The notes: generated by a model not told the origin, from the sequence alone. A stretch of DNA of 34,031 nucleotides from Nodosilinea sp. LEGE 07298 (GCF_015207265.1 NZ_JADEXE010000039.1:1-34031), one strand, 5' to 3'; counted from the stretch's first letter, positions 1-9,034 are shown. Program-made: numbers and translations.

Positions 1-2
1 GG

Positions 3-212
3 AGTCGTCTGGATTGGCATGGCGACCGGGGCTTGAGTTTTCTGCAACTCGGTTTGCGGGAACTGGCTCGGCTTTGCTACGAGCGTTTGCCCTTGCCCAT
101 CCTCCAAGCCTTGCCTAAGGGCAATCCACCGCCCGCTTGCGCCTCTCAATGCAAGCGAGACGCCCTAGACTGTCGCATTGAGTTCGCTAAGGTCCTCACA
201 TTCTCATGGTGA
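3..212 (+). pseudogene. Probable transposase, C-terminal fragment cut by the window edge
   Basis: An open frame enters from the left edge and runs 69 codons to a TGA at 210-212. It contains the string DWHGDRGLSFLQLGLREL, a Pro-rich stretch (PKGNPPPACASQ) and the ending IEFAKVLTFSW. A basic and hydrophobic RGLSFLQLGL segment followed by a Pro-rich linker and a final EF-K-V strand resembles the C-terminus of cyanobacterial IS4-like DDE transposases. This is recognised by pattern only. The catalytic core would lie outside the window, so it cannot be said whether the element is intact. I could not identify a terminal inverted repeat after the stop. It could instead be the tail of another protein. 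Confidence 0.45.
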
Positions 213-626
213 GACTGCCCTAAGTTTTCTGCACCACTAAGGGAGACCTGTCTTAACCAGACTGGCCACAGCTATAACCTCACCCTTACAGTTGGCAACA
301 ATCTTTAAAACCAGGCCCTGTATTGTGATTTTGCCCGACGCAATGAACCGCCTTGCGGTGACGGTTATCGTGGCTCCTATGCCAAAAGAAGTAAGCTCTA
401 ACTCAACTCGAATTGCCTGCCAGTTTAAGGGTAAAAAAGACCAAAGAAACTTAGATAAAATTTGCACTATTGATATCGACTATGCCCAGGCGGTAGCTAC
501 CCCAAACACCCCCTATACCCAGCGCTCAGCCTGCACCTCAGCGATCGCTAAAAGAGATAGAAACAACCCCATAATGGCCCCCGCTAGGGTAGGATTTTGG
601 TTGCGTCAGCTCGTTGATAGACTTTC
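213..626. other. Intergenic stretch before the CHASE3 kinase
   Basis: This stretch of 414 bases has open frames on both strands, but their translations look non-coding: no domain, no ribosome binding site and mixed composition. It is AT-richer than its surroundings and contains one HIP1 octamer at 541-548. It presumably carries the promoter of the following kinase gene; I see no convincing -35/-10 pair. The first part may still belong to the insertion element whose transposase tail ends at 212. Confidence 0.5.
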
Positions 627-3600
627 ATGCTAAATCGCTTCAAAATTGGAACACGCATTGGTGCTGGGTTTGGGCTGGGGCTAGTGATCTTAACGCTGCT
701 CGGGACCGTTGCTTATCGAACCACCACCAGCCTGATTCGCAATGCCCAGCGGGAGAAGACGTCGTACCAGGTGTTGGGGTATCTCGACGAGCTAGAGGCT
801 GAGCTAGCCAACGCCGAAACAGGCCAGCGGGGCTACCTGATTAGCGGCCAAGCTCAGTATCTAGAGCCTTACAACCAGGCCGTCGCAGAGGTCGACGCTC
901 TATATGAGGCGCTAGGCCAGCTAACCCGCGACGACCCTGCTATTTACAACCAATTGATAGAACTCAGACCGCTAATCGACGCCCGGCTGAACAGACTGCA
1001 AGAGGGCATTCAGCGGCGCAATGTCGGCGGGTTCGCGGCGGCGCAAGACTTTGTATTGACGGATGAGGGGCGACAGCTGATGGAGCAGCTCCGCAATCAG
1101 ATCGCGGAGCTGAGGCTAGAGGAAGAGGACCTGCTGGAGGAGCGAGCCGAGCGATCGCAGCTGTCGGCTCAGCAGACTCTCTATACAATCGCCGTTGGCA
1201 TTCCGGCCTCGTTTATTTTGCTATCGCTGGTGGGCTGGGCGCTGTCGCGCAATATTTCTGACCCTCTGCGCGAGCTTTCAGACACCGCCGAACGGTTGGC
1301 AGCTGGTGATTTAGCGATCGACTTGCCCAACAGCACATCCCAGGACGAAACCGGCATACTGACCCGCACCTTCAACCAAATGGTAACCAATCTGCGGGAA
1401 ACCATTCGAGCCAACGAAGAACAGCGCTGGCTGAAGTCTAACCTGGCCGATTTATCGCGACAGCTGCAGGGTGAGCGCAGCCTCGAAACGCTGGCGAACC
1501 TGGTGTTGACTTACATTGCCCCCTTGGTAGAAGCGCAGCAGGGCCTTGTGTATCTGCTCGATCCTAATCACGAACCGCCCCGGCTCAAGCTGCTCAGCAG
1601 CTATGCCTACCAAGAGCGCAAACACCTCTCAAACGAGTTTGCCCTGGGCGAGGGGTTGGTAGGGCAGTGTGCCTTAGAACAGCAGCGCATTTTACTGACC
1701 GAGGTGCCCCCCGACTACATCCGCATTCGATCGGGGCTGGGCGCAGCGCCGCCGCTCAACATTGTGGTGCTGCCGGTGATGTTTGAGCACCAGGTTCAAG
1801 GGGTGATTGAACTGGCCTCTTTTCAACGATTTACCGATCTGCAGCTCACCTTCTTAGAAGAGGCCAGCGGGGTGGCAGGGGTGATGATCAACGCGATCGC
1901 CGCCTACCTGCAAACCCAGCAGCTGTTAGAGCAATCGCAGATTTTGACCGAAGAACTGCGCCAGCAGCAGGAAGAACTGCTGCACAGCAATCAGCTGCTC
2001 GAAGAGCGCACCCAGTCTCTACAAGAATCAGAGTACGTTTTGCAGCAGCAGCAGGAAGAACTACAGCAGTCGAACGAAGAACTGCAGCAGCAGCAGGAAG
2101 AACTACAGCAGTCGAACGAAGAACTGCAGCAGCTCAACGAAGAAATGGAAGAAAAAGCCGAGCTGCTCGAAACGCAAAAGCAGCAGGTCGAGCGTAAAAA
2201 TCAAGAGATTGAGCTGGCCCGTCAGGCCCTAGAAGACCAGGCCACTCAGCTAGCCCAATCGTCGCGCTACAAGTCAGAATTTCTGGCCAATATGTCCCAC
2301 GAGCTGCGCACGCCGCTGAACAGCCTGCTGATTTTGGCCCAGATGCTCAGCACCAACAGTGACGGCAACCTGACCGAAAAGCAGGTTGAGTATAGCCGCA
2401 CGATTCATTCTGCCGGGGCCGACTTGCTCGATCTGATCAACGACATTCTCGATATGGCCAAAATCGAGTCGGGCACGATGCAGGTGGCGGTCGAAGCCCT
2501 ACCTTTTACAGCCATTCAGCTGGAGCTGGTCCGCACCTTTGAGCCGCTGGCTGCCAGCAAAGGGCTGCGGTTTGAGATTGTGCTCGATGACGCGCTGCCC
2601 TCCAGCCTCTCGACCGACCCCAGGCGACTACAGCAAATTCTCAAAAACCTGCTCTCTAACGCCATCAAGTTTACCGATCGCGGCAGTGTTACCGTGCACA
2701 TTTCCCTGCTCGACGGTGACCAGGTGGCCTTTGCCGTCAGCGATACCGGCATTGGCATTGCGCCCGAAAAACAGCAGAGCATTTTTGGCGCATTTCAGCA
2801 GGCCGATGGCACCACCAGCCGCAAGTACGGCGGTACCGGCCTAGGGTTGTCGATTAGCCTGCAGCTGGCTCAACTGCTGGGCGGAATGCTAGATCTGCAA
2901 AGTCAGCCCGATCGCGGCAGTACATTTACCCTCCATCTGCCCCTGCACTACGTAGCCCCTGCCAATGATGAGATCGGGCCGTCCGTGCCACCGGAAGAGC
3001 TTCCGGCGGCCACCCCTGCACCGCAGCCCGCTGCAACGGTAGGCGATCGCCTGGAGCGATCGCTGTCGCCCCTGCCCGACACCTTAGCGGATGACCGAAC
3101 CCAGGTACAGGCGGATGGAAATGCTTCTGACCAGGTCTTGCTGGTAATTGAGGATGACCCCAACTTTGCCCGCATTTTGCTCGATATGGCGCGGGGGCAG
3201 GGGTTTAAGGTGCTGGTTGCCCTCGAAGGCCAGAGCGGCCTAGCGATGGCTCAGCGGTTTGGACCCAGTGCCATTACCCTCGACCTGCATTTGCCCGACA
3301 TGGATGGTCTAGCTGTGCTTGAACAGCTCAAGCACGACCCCATGACCCGCCATATTCCGGTGCACGTGATGACGGTGAATGACCAGCAGCAGCGGGAGTT
3401 TCAGATGGGGGCGATCGCGCACATTCAAAAACCCGTTGCGCCCGAGGTGCTGACTCAAACCCTGATTGATATCAAGCAGTTTGTCGAACGGCGGGTGCGC
3501 TACCTGCTGGTGATCGAAGACGACCCGGTGCAGGCCCAAAGCATTATTGAGCTGATTGGCGGCCCAGAGGTGACCAGTACCGCTGTACATACGGGGGCGG

Positions 3601-4301
3601 CGGCCTTAGCGACCCTGCGATCGCAGCCCTGCGACTGCATCGTGCTCGATCTGGGCCTGCCCGATATGAACGGCTTTGACTTGATCGAGCAGATCAAGCA
3701 GGATCCGGCCCTGGTGCGGTTGCCGATCATTGTCTACACCGGCAAAGACTTGACCGAAGCCGAAGCGACCCAGCTGCGCCGCCTGGCTGAGACCATCATT
3801 ATTAAAGATGTGCGATCGCCCGAGCGGCTGCTAGATGAAACCGCTCTGTTTTTGCACCGCGTGCAGGCCAAACTGCCGCCGGGTCAGCAGCAAATGCTAG
3901 AGCGATTGCAGCACAGTGACCCGGCCTTGGCGGGCAAAAAGGTGCTGATTGTCGATGACGATGTGCGCAATGTGTTTGCCCTTACCAGCTTGCTCGAACA
4001 GTACGATATGGACGTGGTGTTTGCCGAAAATGGCCGCGACGGCCTTCAAACGCTGAGAGCCAACCCCGATGTCGGACTGGTGCTGATGGATGTGATGATG
4101 CCCGAGCTAGACGGCTACGAAACAACCCGCCTGATTCGCCAGCAGGATCAGTTTCGATCGCTGCCAATTATTGCGCTGACCGCCAAAGCCATGCAGGGCG
4201 ATCGCGAGAAGTGTATCGAGGCCGGAGCCTCAGACTACATCACCAAACCCATCGATACCGAACAACTGCTAACCCTGCTGCGCCTGTGGTTATACACCTA
4301 A
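627..4301 (+). CDS. Hybrid sensor histidine kinase: CHASE3-HAMP-GAF-coiled coil-HisKA-HATPase-REC-REC-REC
   Basis: This 1224-residue membrane sensor kinase passes phosphate from its own His to C-terminal receivers. TM1 is at about residues 12-31. A CHASE3-type extracytoplasmic helical domain ([13 protein letters not shown]) spans about 37-180, TM2 about 186-207, HAMP about 208-260 and GAF about 285-425. A Gln/Glu-rich coiled coil covers about 430-545. HisKA has the H-box [10 protein letters not shown] with phospho-acceptor His558. The HATPase_c domain (about 655-775) has N-box [10 protein letters not shown] and G-boxes DTGIGI and GGTGLGLS. Three receivers follow with acceptor Asp886, Asp1008 and Asp1155. 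All catalytic motifs are intact. ATG at 627 fits TM1 starting right after a basic N-terminus, although no clear Shine-Dalgarno is visible. The neighbours cheR, cheB and a second hybrid kinase suggest one signalling module. The ligand is unknown. Confidence 0.95.
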   Translation: MLNRFKIGTRIGAGFGLGLVILTLLGTVAYRTTTSLIRNAQREKTSYQVLGYLDELEAELANAETGQRGYLISGQAQYLEPYNQAVAEVDALYEALGQLTRDDPAIYNQLIELRPLIDARLNRLQEGIQRRNVGGFAAAQDFVLTDEGRQLMEQLRNQIAELRLEEEDLLEERAERSQLSAQQTLYTIAVGIPASFILLSLVGWALSRNISDPLRELSDTAERLAAGDLAIDLPNSTSQDETGILTRTFNQMVTNLRETIRANEEQRWLKSNLADLSRQLQGERSLETLANLVLTYIAPLVEAQQGLVYLLDPNHEPPRLKLLSSYAYQERKHLSNEFALGEGLVGQCALEQQRILLTEVPPDYIRIRSGLGAAPPLNIVVLPVMFEHQVQGVIELASFQRFTDLQLTFLEEASGVAGVMINAIAAYLQTQQLLEQSQILTEELRQQQEELLHSNQLLEERTQSLQESEYVLQQQQEELQQSNEELQQQQEELQQSNEELQQLNEEMEEKAELLETQKQQVERKNQEIELARQALEDQATQLAQSSRYKSEFLANMSHELRTPLNSLLILAQMLSTNSDGNLTEKQVEYSRTIHSAGADLLDLINDILDMAKIESGTMQVAVEALPFTAIQLELVRTFEPLAASKGLRFEIVLDDALPSSLSTDPRRLQQILKNLLSNAIKFTDRGSVTVHISLLDGDQVAFAVSDTGIGIAPEKQQSIFGAFQQADGTTSRKYGGTGLGLSISLQLAQLLGGMLDLQSQPDRGSTFTLHLPLHYVAPANDEIGPSVPPEELPAATPAPQPAATVGDRLERSLSPLPDTLADDRTQVQADGNASDQVLLVIEDDPNFARILLDMARGQGFKVLVALEGQSGLAMAQRFGPSAITLDLHLPDMDGLAVLEQLKHDPMTRHIPVHVMTVNDQQQREFQMGAIAHIQKPVAPEVLTQTLIDIKQFVERRVRYLLVIEDDPVQAQSIIELIGGPEVTSTAVHTGAAALATLRSQPCDCIVLDLGLPDMNGFDLIEQIKQDPALVRLPIIVYTGKDLTEAEATQLRRLAETIIIKDVRSPERLLDETALFLHRVQAKLPPGQQQMLERLQHSDPALAGKKVLIVDDDVRNVFALTSLLEQYDMDVVFAENGRDGLQTLRANPDVGLVLMDVMMPELDGYETTRLIRQQDQFRSLPIIALTAKAMQGDREKCIEAGASDYITKPIDTEQLLTLLRLWLYT
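2043..2126 (+). repeat. Perfect 42-bp tandem duplication inside the kinase coiled coil
   Basis: Bases 2043-2084 and 2085-2126 are identical. Each unit encodes 14 residues ([14 protein letters not shown]), two heptads of the coiled coil, so the duplication keeps both the reading frame and the heptad phase. Perfect identity at DNA level suggests a recent copy-number change or ongoing homogenisation. Confidence 0.95.
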
Positions 4302-4362
4302 TCTGAGCCTAAAATCCTCTCTTTGAGATACTGTCTAGCCAAAGGATTAAGCGACAATAGAT

Positions 4363-4414
4363 CTAAAGCGTGATGGGTTTTAATCTAAACCTGTGCATAG
4401 CACTCACGCTTTAG
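4363..4414 (+). terminator. Stem-loop between the kinase and cheR (11-bp arms)
   Basis: CTAAAGCGTGA at 4363-4373 is the exact reverse complement of TCACGCTTTAG at 4404-4414, with a 30-base loop. No T-run follows, so it is not a textbook intrinsic terminator. It could be an attenuator, an mRNA processing or stability element, or an operator. It separates the long kinase gene from the tightly packed cheR-cheB-kinase-hydrolase group. Just downstream, an 11-mer is repeated with one mismatch (4417-4427 and 4430-4440), directly before the cheR start. Confidence 0.5.
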
Positions 4415-4445
4415 GCCAGTTGTTCGAACCAGTTGTGCGAGATTA

Positions 4446-5270
4446 GTGGGTATCTTAAAGCCAGACGATGTGGATATTCACTTGCTGATAGAGGGGCTAT
4501 ATCATCGGTATGGCTACGATTTTCGTAACTATGCCAAGGCGTCTCTAAAGCGCCGCATACAGAGCTTTTTGAAGTCCGAAGGGCTTTCTAGCGTACCCGA
4601 ACTGCAGGTTAAGATGCTGGGCGATCGCGCCTGTGCCGATCGCCTGCTGCTAGGGCTAACGGTTAATACAACGGCCATGTTTCGCGACCCTAGTTTTTAT
4701 ATCGCCTTTCGGCAGCAGGTAGTACCGCTGTTGCGCACCTACCCCTTCTTTCGAATTTGGCACGCAGGCTGCTCTACCGGGCAAGAAGTCTATTCTATGG
4801 CCATTCTTCTACAGGAAGAAGGGCTTTACCCCCGCTGCCGCATCTACGCTACCGACGCCAACGAAAAGGTTTTGCAAACGGCCAGACAGGGCATCTATCC
4901 GTCCAAACAAATGCAGGAGTATACCCACCTGTACTTGAAGGCAGGCGGGCGTCGTAGCTTTTCCGAATATTATACGGCCCGTTACAACAGCGTTATTTTG
5001 CGCCCTTTTTTGCGGGAAAGAATTGTCTTTGGCGAACACAATTTAGTCACCGATGGTTCCTTTAATGAATTTAATGTCATTATCTGCCGCAACGTGCTGA
5101 TTTACTTTAACCAGGCGCTGCAGAATCAGGTGCATGAGCTGTTCTACAACAGCTTATGTAAATTTGGCGTACTCGGCTTGGGCAAGCAAGAGACCATTCG
5201 GTTTACTAAGTATGAAATGGCTTACGACGATTTAGCAAAAGCTGAAAAGCTATACAGGAGGCGGAGTTAG
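4446..5270 (+). CDS. cheR: CheR-type protein-glutamate O-methyltransferase
   Basis: This protein transfers a methyl group from S-adenosylmethionine to Glu side chains of a sensory protein. It has 274 residues, the normal length for a stand-alone CheR. The N-terminal helical domain (about 8-65, with YGYDFRNYAKASLKRRI) precedes a Rossmann methyltransferase domain. SAM motif HAGCSTGQEVYS is at about 106-117, DANEKV follows, and NVLIYF lies at about 216-221. The start is GTG at 4446, chosen because the family begins just before DVDIHLLIEGLYHRYGY. The stop shares one base with the cheB start (TAGTG), indicating translational coupling. No MCP or CheA is nearby, so the substrate is probably not a flagellar chemoreceptor; the preceding kinase is a candidate (inference). 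Confidence 0.93.
   Translation: MGILKPDDVDIHLLIEGLYHRYGYDFRNYAKASLKRRIQSFLKSEGLSSVPELQVKMLGDRACADRLLLGLTVNTTAMFRDPSFYIAFRQQVVPLLRTYPFFRIWHAGCSTGQEVYSMAILLQEEGLYPRCRIYATDANEKVLQTARQGIYPSKQMQEYTHLYLKAGGRRSFSEYYTARYNSVILRPFLRERIVFGEHNLVTDGSFNEFNVIICRNVLIYFNQALQNQVHELFYNSLCKFGVLGLGKQETIRFTKYEMAYDDLAKAEKLYRRRS
5256..5261 (+). promoter_or_regulatory. Shine-Dalgarno AGGAGG deciding the GTG start of cheB
   Basis: A perfect AGGAGG lies within the last codons of cheR, eight bases before GTG 5270. It supports GTG as the real start and a one-base overlap with the cheR stop. Confidence 0.8.
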
Positions 5271-5842
5271 TGGCCTACGAACTAATTGCCATAGGCACCT
5301 CCTTAGGGGGGTTGTCGGCTTTAAAAACTTTGCTAAGATCGCTCCCTACAGCGTTTCCTGCCGCCCTGGCGATCGTTCAACACCGGCATAAAGAGTCCGA
5401 TCAGGGTCTGAGTTCTTTTCTGCAAAAGTTTACGGTTTTGCCTGTGCATGAAGTCGAAGACAAAGAACGTATCCAGCCTGGCCACGTTTATTTTGCCCCC
5501 CCTGACTATCATCTGCTGGTAGAATATGGGTATTTTTCGCTCTCTGTTGATGAGCCGGTTTGCTATGCGCGTCCATCTATTGATGTGTTGTTAGAGTCGG
5601 CGGCAGACGTTTACAACGAGCGAGCTATTGGCGTTCTTTTGACTGGGGCCAATCACGATGGGGTGCAGGGGTTGTCGTCACTCAAGGCGCAGGGAGGGGT
5701 GACCATTGTGCAAGCGCCAAACACTGCAGAAAGCCCGATTTTACCTACCGCTGCGATCGCAGCCGTCAATGTCGACTGGGTTTTACCGCTGGCCGATATT
5801 GCGCCTCGCCTCATTCACCTTTGCCCAGCAGCGGGAGTATAG
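5270..5842 (+). CDS. cheB: CheB-type protein-glutamate methylesterase, catalytic domain only
   Basis: This enzyme removes methyl groups added by CheR, and members of the family can also deamidate Gln to Glu. Its 190 residues correspond to the esterase domain alone; the N-terminal receiver that normally controls CheB activity is absent. The probable catalytic triad is visible: Ser11 in IGTSLGG, His38 in VQHRH, and Asp130 in LLTGANHDG. The GTG start overlaps the cheR stop by one base and is preceded by a perfect AGGAGG. Without its own receiver, activity would have to be controlled by a partner or by substrate access. Receiver-less CheB is common next to hybrid kinases in non-chemotaxis clusters, which fits here. 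Confidence 0.93.
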   Translation: MAYELIAIGTSLGGLSALKTLLRSLPTAFPAALAIVQHRHKESDQGLSSFLQKFTVLPVHEVEDKERIQPGHVYFAPPDYHLLVEYGYFSLSVDEPVCYARPSIDVLLESAADVYNERAIGVLLTGANHDGVQGLSSLKAQGGVTIVQAPNTAESPILPTAAIAAVNVDWVLPLADIAPRLIHLCPAAGV

Positions 5843-5844
5843 GC

Positions 5845-7974
5845 ATGCCAACCGAATCTCCAGTCAACATTTTGCTAGTAGATGATCAGCCCGAAAACCT
5901 GGTGGCGCTAGAGGCTATTTTGGGCGATTTGGGGGCAAACCTGGTTAAGTCAACCTCGGGTCAAGAGGCGCTGCGCTGTCTGCTGCAAGATGACTTTGCG
6001 CTGATTTTGCTAGATGTGCAAATGCCCCAGATGGATGGTTTTGAGGTAGCGACTTTGATTCGGCGGCGACCGCGATCGCAGGATACCCCAATCATCTTTC
6101 TGACCGCCTTTAGCAGCAGCGAACAGTTTATGTTTAAGGGGTATGCCCTAGGTGCGGTTGACTACCTACTCAAGCCCATCGCGCCCAACGTTTTGCTGTC
6201 GAAGGTGGCTATTTTTATTGAGCTATTTAAAAAGACCGAGGCGCTGCGGCAAAAAACAGAAACCCTACAGCGCCAGGCCACCCAGCTAGAAGCCATCAAT
6301 ACCGAACTTCAGACCAGCGAAGAACGATTTCGCCTGCTCAGCACCTGTTCTCCGGTGGGGGTATTTGTCACCGATACCGAGGGCCGCTGCGTCTACACCA
6401 ATCCGCGGTTCCAAGTCATCTGTGGAGGTTCCCCAGAGCCTGCCCCAGGCCAGAAACTAGACCAGAGACCGAGCCAGAGTTGGTTAGACTCGGTCCATCC
6501 TGACGACCTGGCTGCGGCGCGATCGACCTGGACCGCCTACCTGCAAAACGGGCAAGACTACGTCCAAGAGTTTCGCCTGCGGCCCAGGGGCGAGACCGAC
6601 CGTTGGGCTTCAGTTCGCTCCGCCCGTATGGTGTCTGAGCAAAAAAACTTTTTGGGCTACGTGGGCACCGTTGAAGACATTACCGAGCGCAAGCAGGCCG
6701 AAGCCGCCAATGCCCAAATCATTCGTGAGCAGGCGGCTCGTCAGGAAGCCGAGACCGCTAACCGCATGAAAGATGATTTCATTGCGGTGCTGTCCCACGA
6801 ACTGCGCACGCCGCTAAACTCAATTTTGGGATGGGCAAATCTGCTGCAGGCCGGCAAGCTGGATCCGCCAAAAGTCGAGTACGCTATCGACACCATTGAG
6901 CGCAATGCCCTGGCCCAAAAACAGCTAATTGAAGACATTCTAGATGTTTCACAGATTGTGCGGGGCAAGCTACAGCTGTACCGTTTGCCGGTAGATATGG
7001 TTACGGTCGCCCAAACGGCCCTAGAAACCGTGCGACCTGCGGCAACGGCTAAGGCGATCGCCCTGACCACCAATTTTCACGACTACGATCGCCTGGAGGT
7101 GACAGGTGATGCCCTGCGGCTGCAGCAGGTGTTTTGGAATCTGCTCACCAATGCGGTCAAATTTACCCCCGAGCAGGGGCGAGTCGATATTCACTTGTCG
7201 GTCGTGGCCAGTTTGCCCAAAGGCAGGTTGCCCAGTGGCCCCTGTCCTCAAGATTACTCCCCGGCCCCGGCCTATGCTCAGCTGCGCATCACCGATACCG
7301 GACAGGGCATCGACGCCGACTTTTTGCCACACATCTTCGATCGCTTTCGGCAAGCCGACAGTAGCATCACCCGCTCCCAGGGGGGCCTGGGACTGGGGCT
7401 GGCAATCGTGCACCACCTAGTCGAGCAGCATCAGGGCTGCGTTTGGGCCGAAAGCGCTGGCCTCGACCAGGGGGCCGCGTTTACCGTTGCCCTGCCACTG
7501 GCGCATTCTACCTCCCCAACGCCACCGGCCCCTAACCTTCTGCTCGATGAACCCTCTACCCACGCCCTCAACGGCCTGCCAATTGTGGTTGTCGAAGATG
7601 ACACCGACACCCGTGATTTACTGGCCTTTTTGCTGGAGGCTCAAGGGGCGGTAGTGACAACCACGGCTTCGGCCAAAGAAGGGCTGCACCTAGTTGACTC
7701 GATGCGGCCCGCCGTTTTGCTGTGCGACATCAGCATGCCCGACATGGATGGTTACACGCTAGTGCAAACGATTCGAACTCAGCTGCCTGCTCCCCAGGCG
7801 GATATTCCGGCGATCGCCATTACGGCCCACGCCCGCCTTTCCGACCAGGCTCAGGCGCTGGCGAATGGGTTTCAAAGTCACCTATCCAAGCCAATCGAGG
7901 CCGAAACCTTGATTCGCACCATTCTTCAGGTAACCAATTCAGGTCATGACCTCTCTAAGTCCGAGCAAGATTGA
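5845..7974 (+). CDS. Hybrid histidine kinase / response regulator: REC-PAS-HisKA-HATPase-REC
   Basis: This 709-residue protein lacks membrane segments and so is soluble. Order: N-terminal receiver (about 5-125, acidic pair in LLVDDQ, acceptor Asp57, Lys in LLKPI), short coiled coil, PAS with PAC (about 158-288, ERFRLLSTCSPVGVFVTD), HisKA with His318 in [10 protein letters not shown], HATPase_c (about 415-552; NLLTNAVKFT, DTGQGI, GGLGLGLA), and C-terminal receiver with Asp628. The N-terminal receiver makes it a likely acceptor of phosphate from the upstream CHASE3 kinase (inference). ATG 5845 is chosen: GGGAG at 5833-5837 is well spaced and the gap to the cheB stop is two bases. An in-frame TTG at 5821 would add eight residues. 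The 3' end overlaps the next gene by 29 bases. Confidence 0.94.
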   Translation: MPTESPVNILLVDDQPENLVALEAILGDLGANLVKSTSGQEALRCLLQDDFALILLDVQMPQMDGFEVATLIRRRPRSQDTPIIFLTAFSSSEQFMFKGYALGAVDYLLKPIAPNVLLSKVAIFIELFKKTEALRQKTETLQRQATQLEAINTELQTSEERFRLLSTCSPVGVFVTDTEGRCVYTNPRFQVICGGSPEPAPGQKLDQRPSQSWLDSVHPDDLAAARSTWTAYLQNGQDYVQEFRLRPRGETDRWASVRSARMVSEQKNFLGYVGTVEDITERKQAEAANAQIIREQAARQEAETANRMKDDFIAVLSHELRTPLNSILGWANLLQAGKLDPPKVEYAIDTIERNALAQKQLIEDILDVSQIVRGKLQLYRLPVDMVTVAQTALETVRPAATAKAIALTTNFHDYDRLEVTGDALRLQQVFWNLLTNAVKFTPEQGRVDIHLSVVASLPKGRLPSGPCPQDYSPAPAYAQLRITDTGQGIDADFLPHIFDRFRQADSSITRSQGGLGLGLAIVHHLVEQHQGCVWAESAGLDQGAAFTVALPLAHSTSPTPPAPNLLLDEPSTHALNGLPIVVVEDDTDTRDLLAFLLEAQGAVVTTTASAKEGLHLVDSMRPAVLLCDISMPDMDGYTLVQTIRTQLPAPQADIPAIAITAHARLSDQAQALANGFQSHLSKPIEAETLIRTILQVTNSGHDLSKSEQD

Positions 7975-8791
7975 ATCAGGGTCAGTGCGTTCAGTCGCGA
8001 TCGCCGTTCCCCAGGGCAGCATCCAGACGCTAGTGGCCCAGACCGCTCAAGAGACTGCGCTACCGCCTGTGGTATTTGTTCACGGCATGGCCTGTAATGC
8101 CGATCTATGGCAGGCGCAGCTGGAAAAAACTGCCCAGAGCAGAGACGCGATCGCCATCTCCCTGCGGGGCCACGGCACCTCTACCCCACCCCCAGACGAC
8201 GACTATTCCCCTGCGGCCTGTGCCGCCGACCTGTTTGCGGTGCTCGATGCCCTGGGATTAGAGCAAATTGCCCTGGTGGGCCACAGCTACGGCACCTCAG
8301 TTGCGATCGCCGCTGCCGCCGCCCAGCCCCAGCGCCTAACCCAGCTGATTTTGGTCGACCCACCCATTGACTGTACCCATTGCCCAGCCGATGTCTACGC
8401 GGCCCAGATTGCCCCCATGCAGGCCGATATGCTGGGTAAGGGCTGGCGATCGGTGCTAACGCAATCCTTTCGCCAGGCGCTGATGGGGGGTACCCCAGAA
8501 ACCCACGCCGAAATTTTGACCCGCCTCGATCAAACCCCCGAGGCGGCGCTACGCGGCACCAGTCGCGAGCTATTTACCTTCCCAGCCCTAGATGGTCTCG
8601 ATACCTACCTGGCCTCGCCTGGGGCAAATGCCCACGTTATTCTAGCCGCCGCAAAGGCCATGCCCTTTAGCCTGCACGTGCTGCGTCCGGCTCTGTCGAC
8701 GACAACAATTCCCAATACGGGGCACTGGCTGATGCTCGATGCGCCAAAGGCCTTTGACCAAGCGCTCAACAGCTGCCTGGCAACCGGTTGA
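7946..8791 (+). CDS. Alpha/beta hydrolase, overlapping the PAS kinase gene
   Basis: This is a 281-residue alpha/beta-hydrolase-fold protein. Oxyanion motif VFVHGMACNADLW is near residues 44-56, the nucleophile elbow GHSYG places Ser114, and NTGHW gives the catalytic His260. The acid residue of the triad is less obvious; the Asp in LILVDPP after strand 6 is one option. There is no signal peptide. The ATG at 7946 lies 29 bases before the stop of the upstream kinase in another frame, implying coupled expression; an in-frame GTG at 7985 would remove most of that overlap. The substrate cannot be read from sequence. It resembles small-molecule esterases or lactonases (AB hydrolase 1). By analogy with RsbQ, a hydrolase that works with a PAS-containing partner, it may act on a ligand of the kinase (inference). 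Confidence 0.88.
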   Translation: MTSLSPSKIESGSVRSVAIAVPQGSIQTLVAQTAQETALPPVVFVHGMACNADLWQAQLEKTAQSRDAIAISLRGHGTSTPPPDDDYSPAACAADLFAVLDALGLEQIALVGHSYGTSVAIAAAAAQPQRLTQLILVDPPIDCTHCPADVYAAQIAPMQADMLGKGWRSVLTQSFRQALMGGTPETHAEILTRLDQTPEAALRGTSRELFTFPALDGLDTYLASPGANAHVILAAAKAMPFSLHVLRPALSTTTIPNTGHWLMLDAPKAFDQALNSCLATG

Positions 8792-8834
8792 TTAGCTCTG
8801 CGCCCCATAGCCCGACGCTAGTGAGGCCCATTCA

Positions 8835-8857
8835 TAGGAGAAATAGCATTCGCCCAC
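8835..8857 (+). repeat. Decayed GTAGGGGC-type palindrome
   Basis: TAGGAGAAATAGCATTCGCCCAC matches the copy at 13890-13914 (TAGGGGC, AAATAGCATT, TGCCCC, AC) except for two single-base gaps and two substitutions. The internal palindrome is partly lost. Confidence 0.5.
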
Positions 8858-8870
8858 GGTGTTGATTGGA

Positions 8871-9034
8871 TTAAAGGGGATTGATTTTGGATCTGACCCA
8901 GGCGCGAAAGTTGATTTTGGCCTCAACTTCATCCACCTGACAGGCGGCTAAGAATTGATAGAGATCGGCTTTGGCACTGCTGTCAGCTTAGCAAACCCGT
9001 AATTACCAGAAATTGAGTTTCGAATGGCCGTCAC
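8871..9034 (-). pseudogene. Remnant of a small gene, frameshifted (unrecognised family)
   Basis: On the minus strand, 8987 to 8871 reads 38 codons to a TAA with strongly protein-like content (KADLYQFLAACQVDEVEAK then FRAWVRSKINPL). The frame has a stop immediately upstream and no start codon. A different minus frame, from GTG at 9034, reads TAIRNSISGNYGFAK up to the same point. Joining the two needs a single-base indel near 8988. The picture is a small gene of about 50-60 residues broken by one frameshift and its 5' end possibly lost. I do not recognise the family. It may instead be a short intact gene with a sequencing error. Confidence 0.35.

Noticed and set aside
292-633. 113-codon plus-strand open frame and an overlapping 76-codon minus-strand frame before the CHASE3 kinase
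   Set aside because: Translations show no domain, no signal or membrane pattern and no ribosome binding site, and the two frames cover the same bases. They look like chance open frames in an intergenic stretch.
4417-4440. GTTCGAACC-like string, considered as a tRNA T-arm
   Set aside because: No acceptor stem, D-arm or anticodon arm can be placed around it; the bases are better described as part of a direct repeat.
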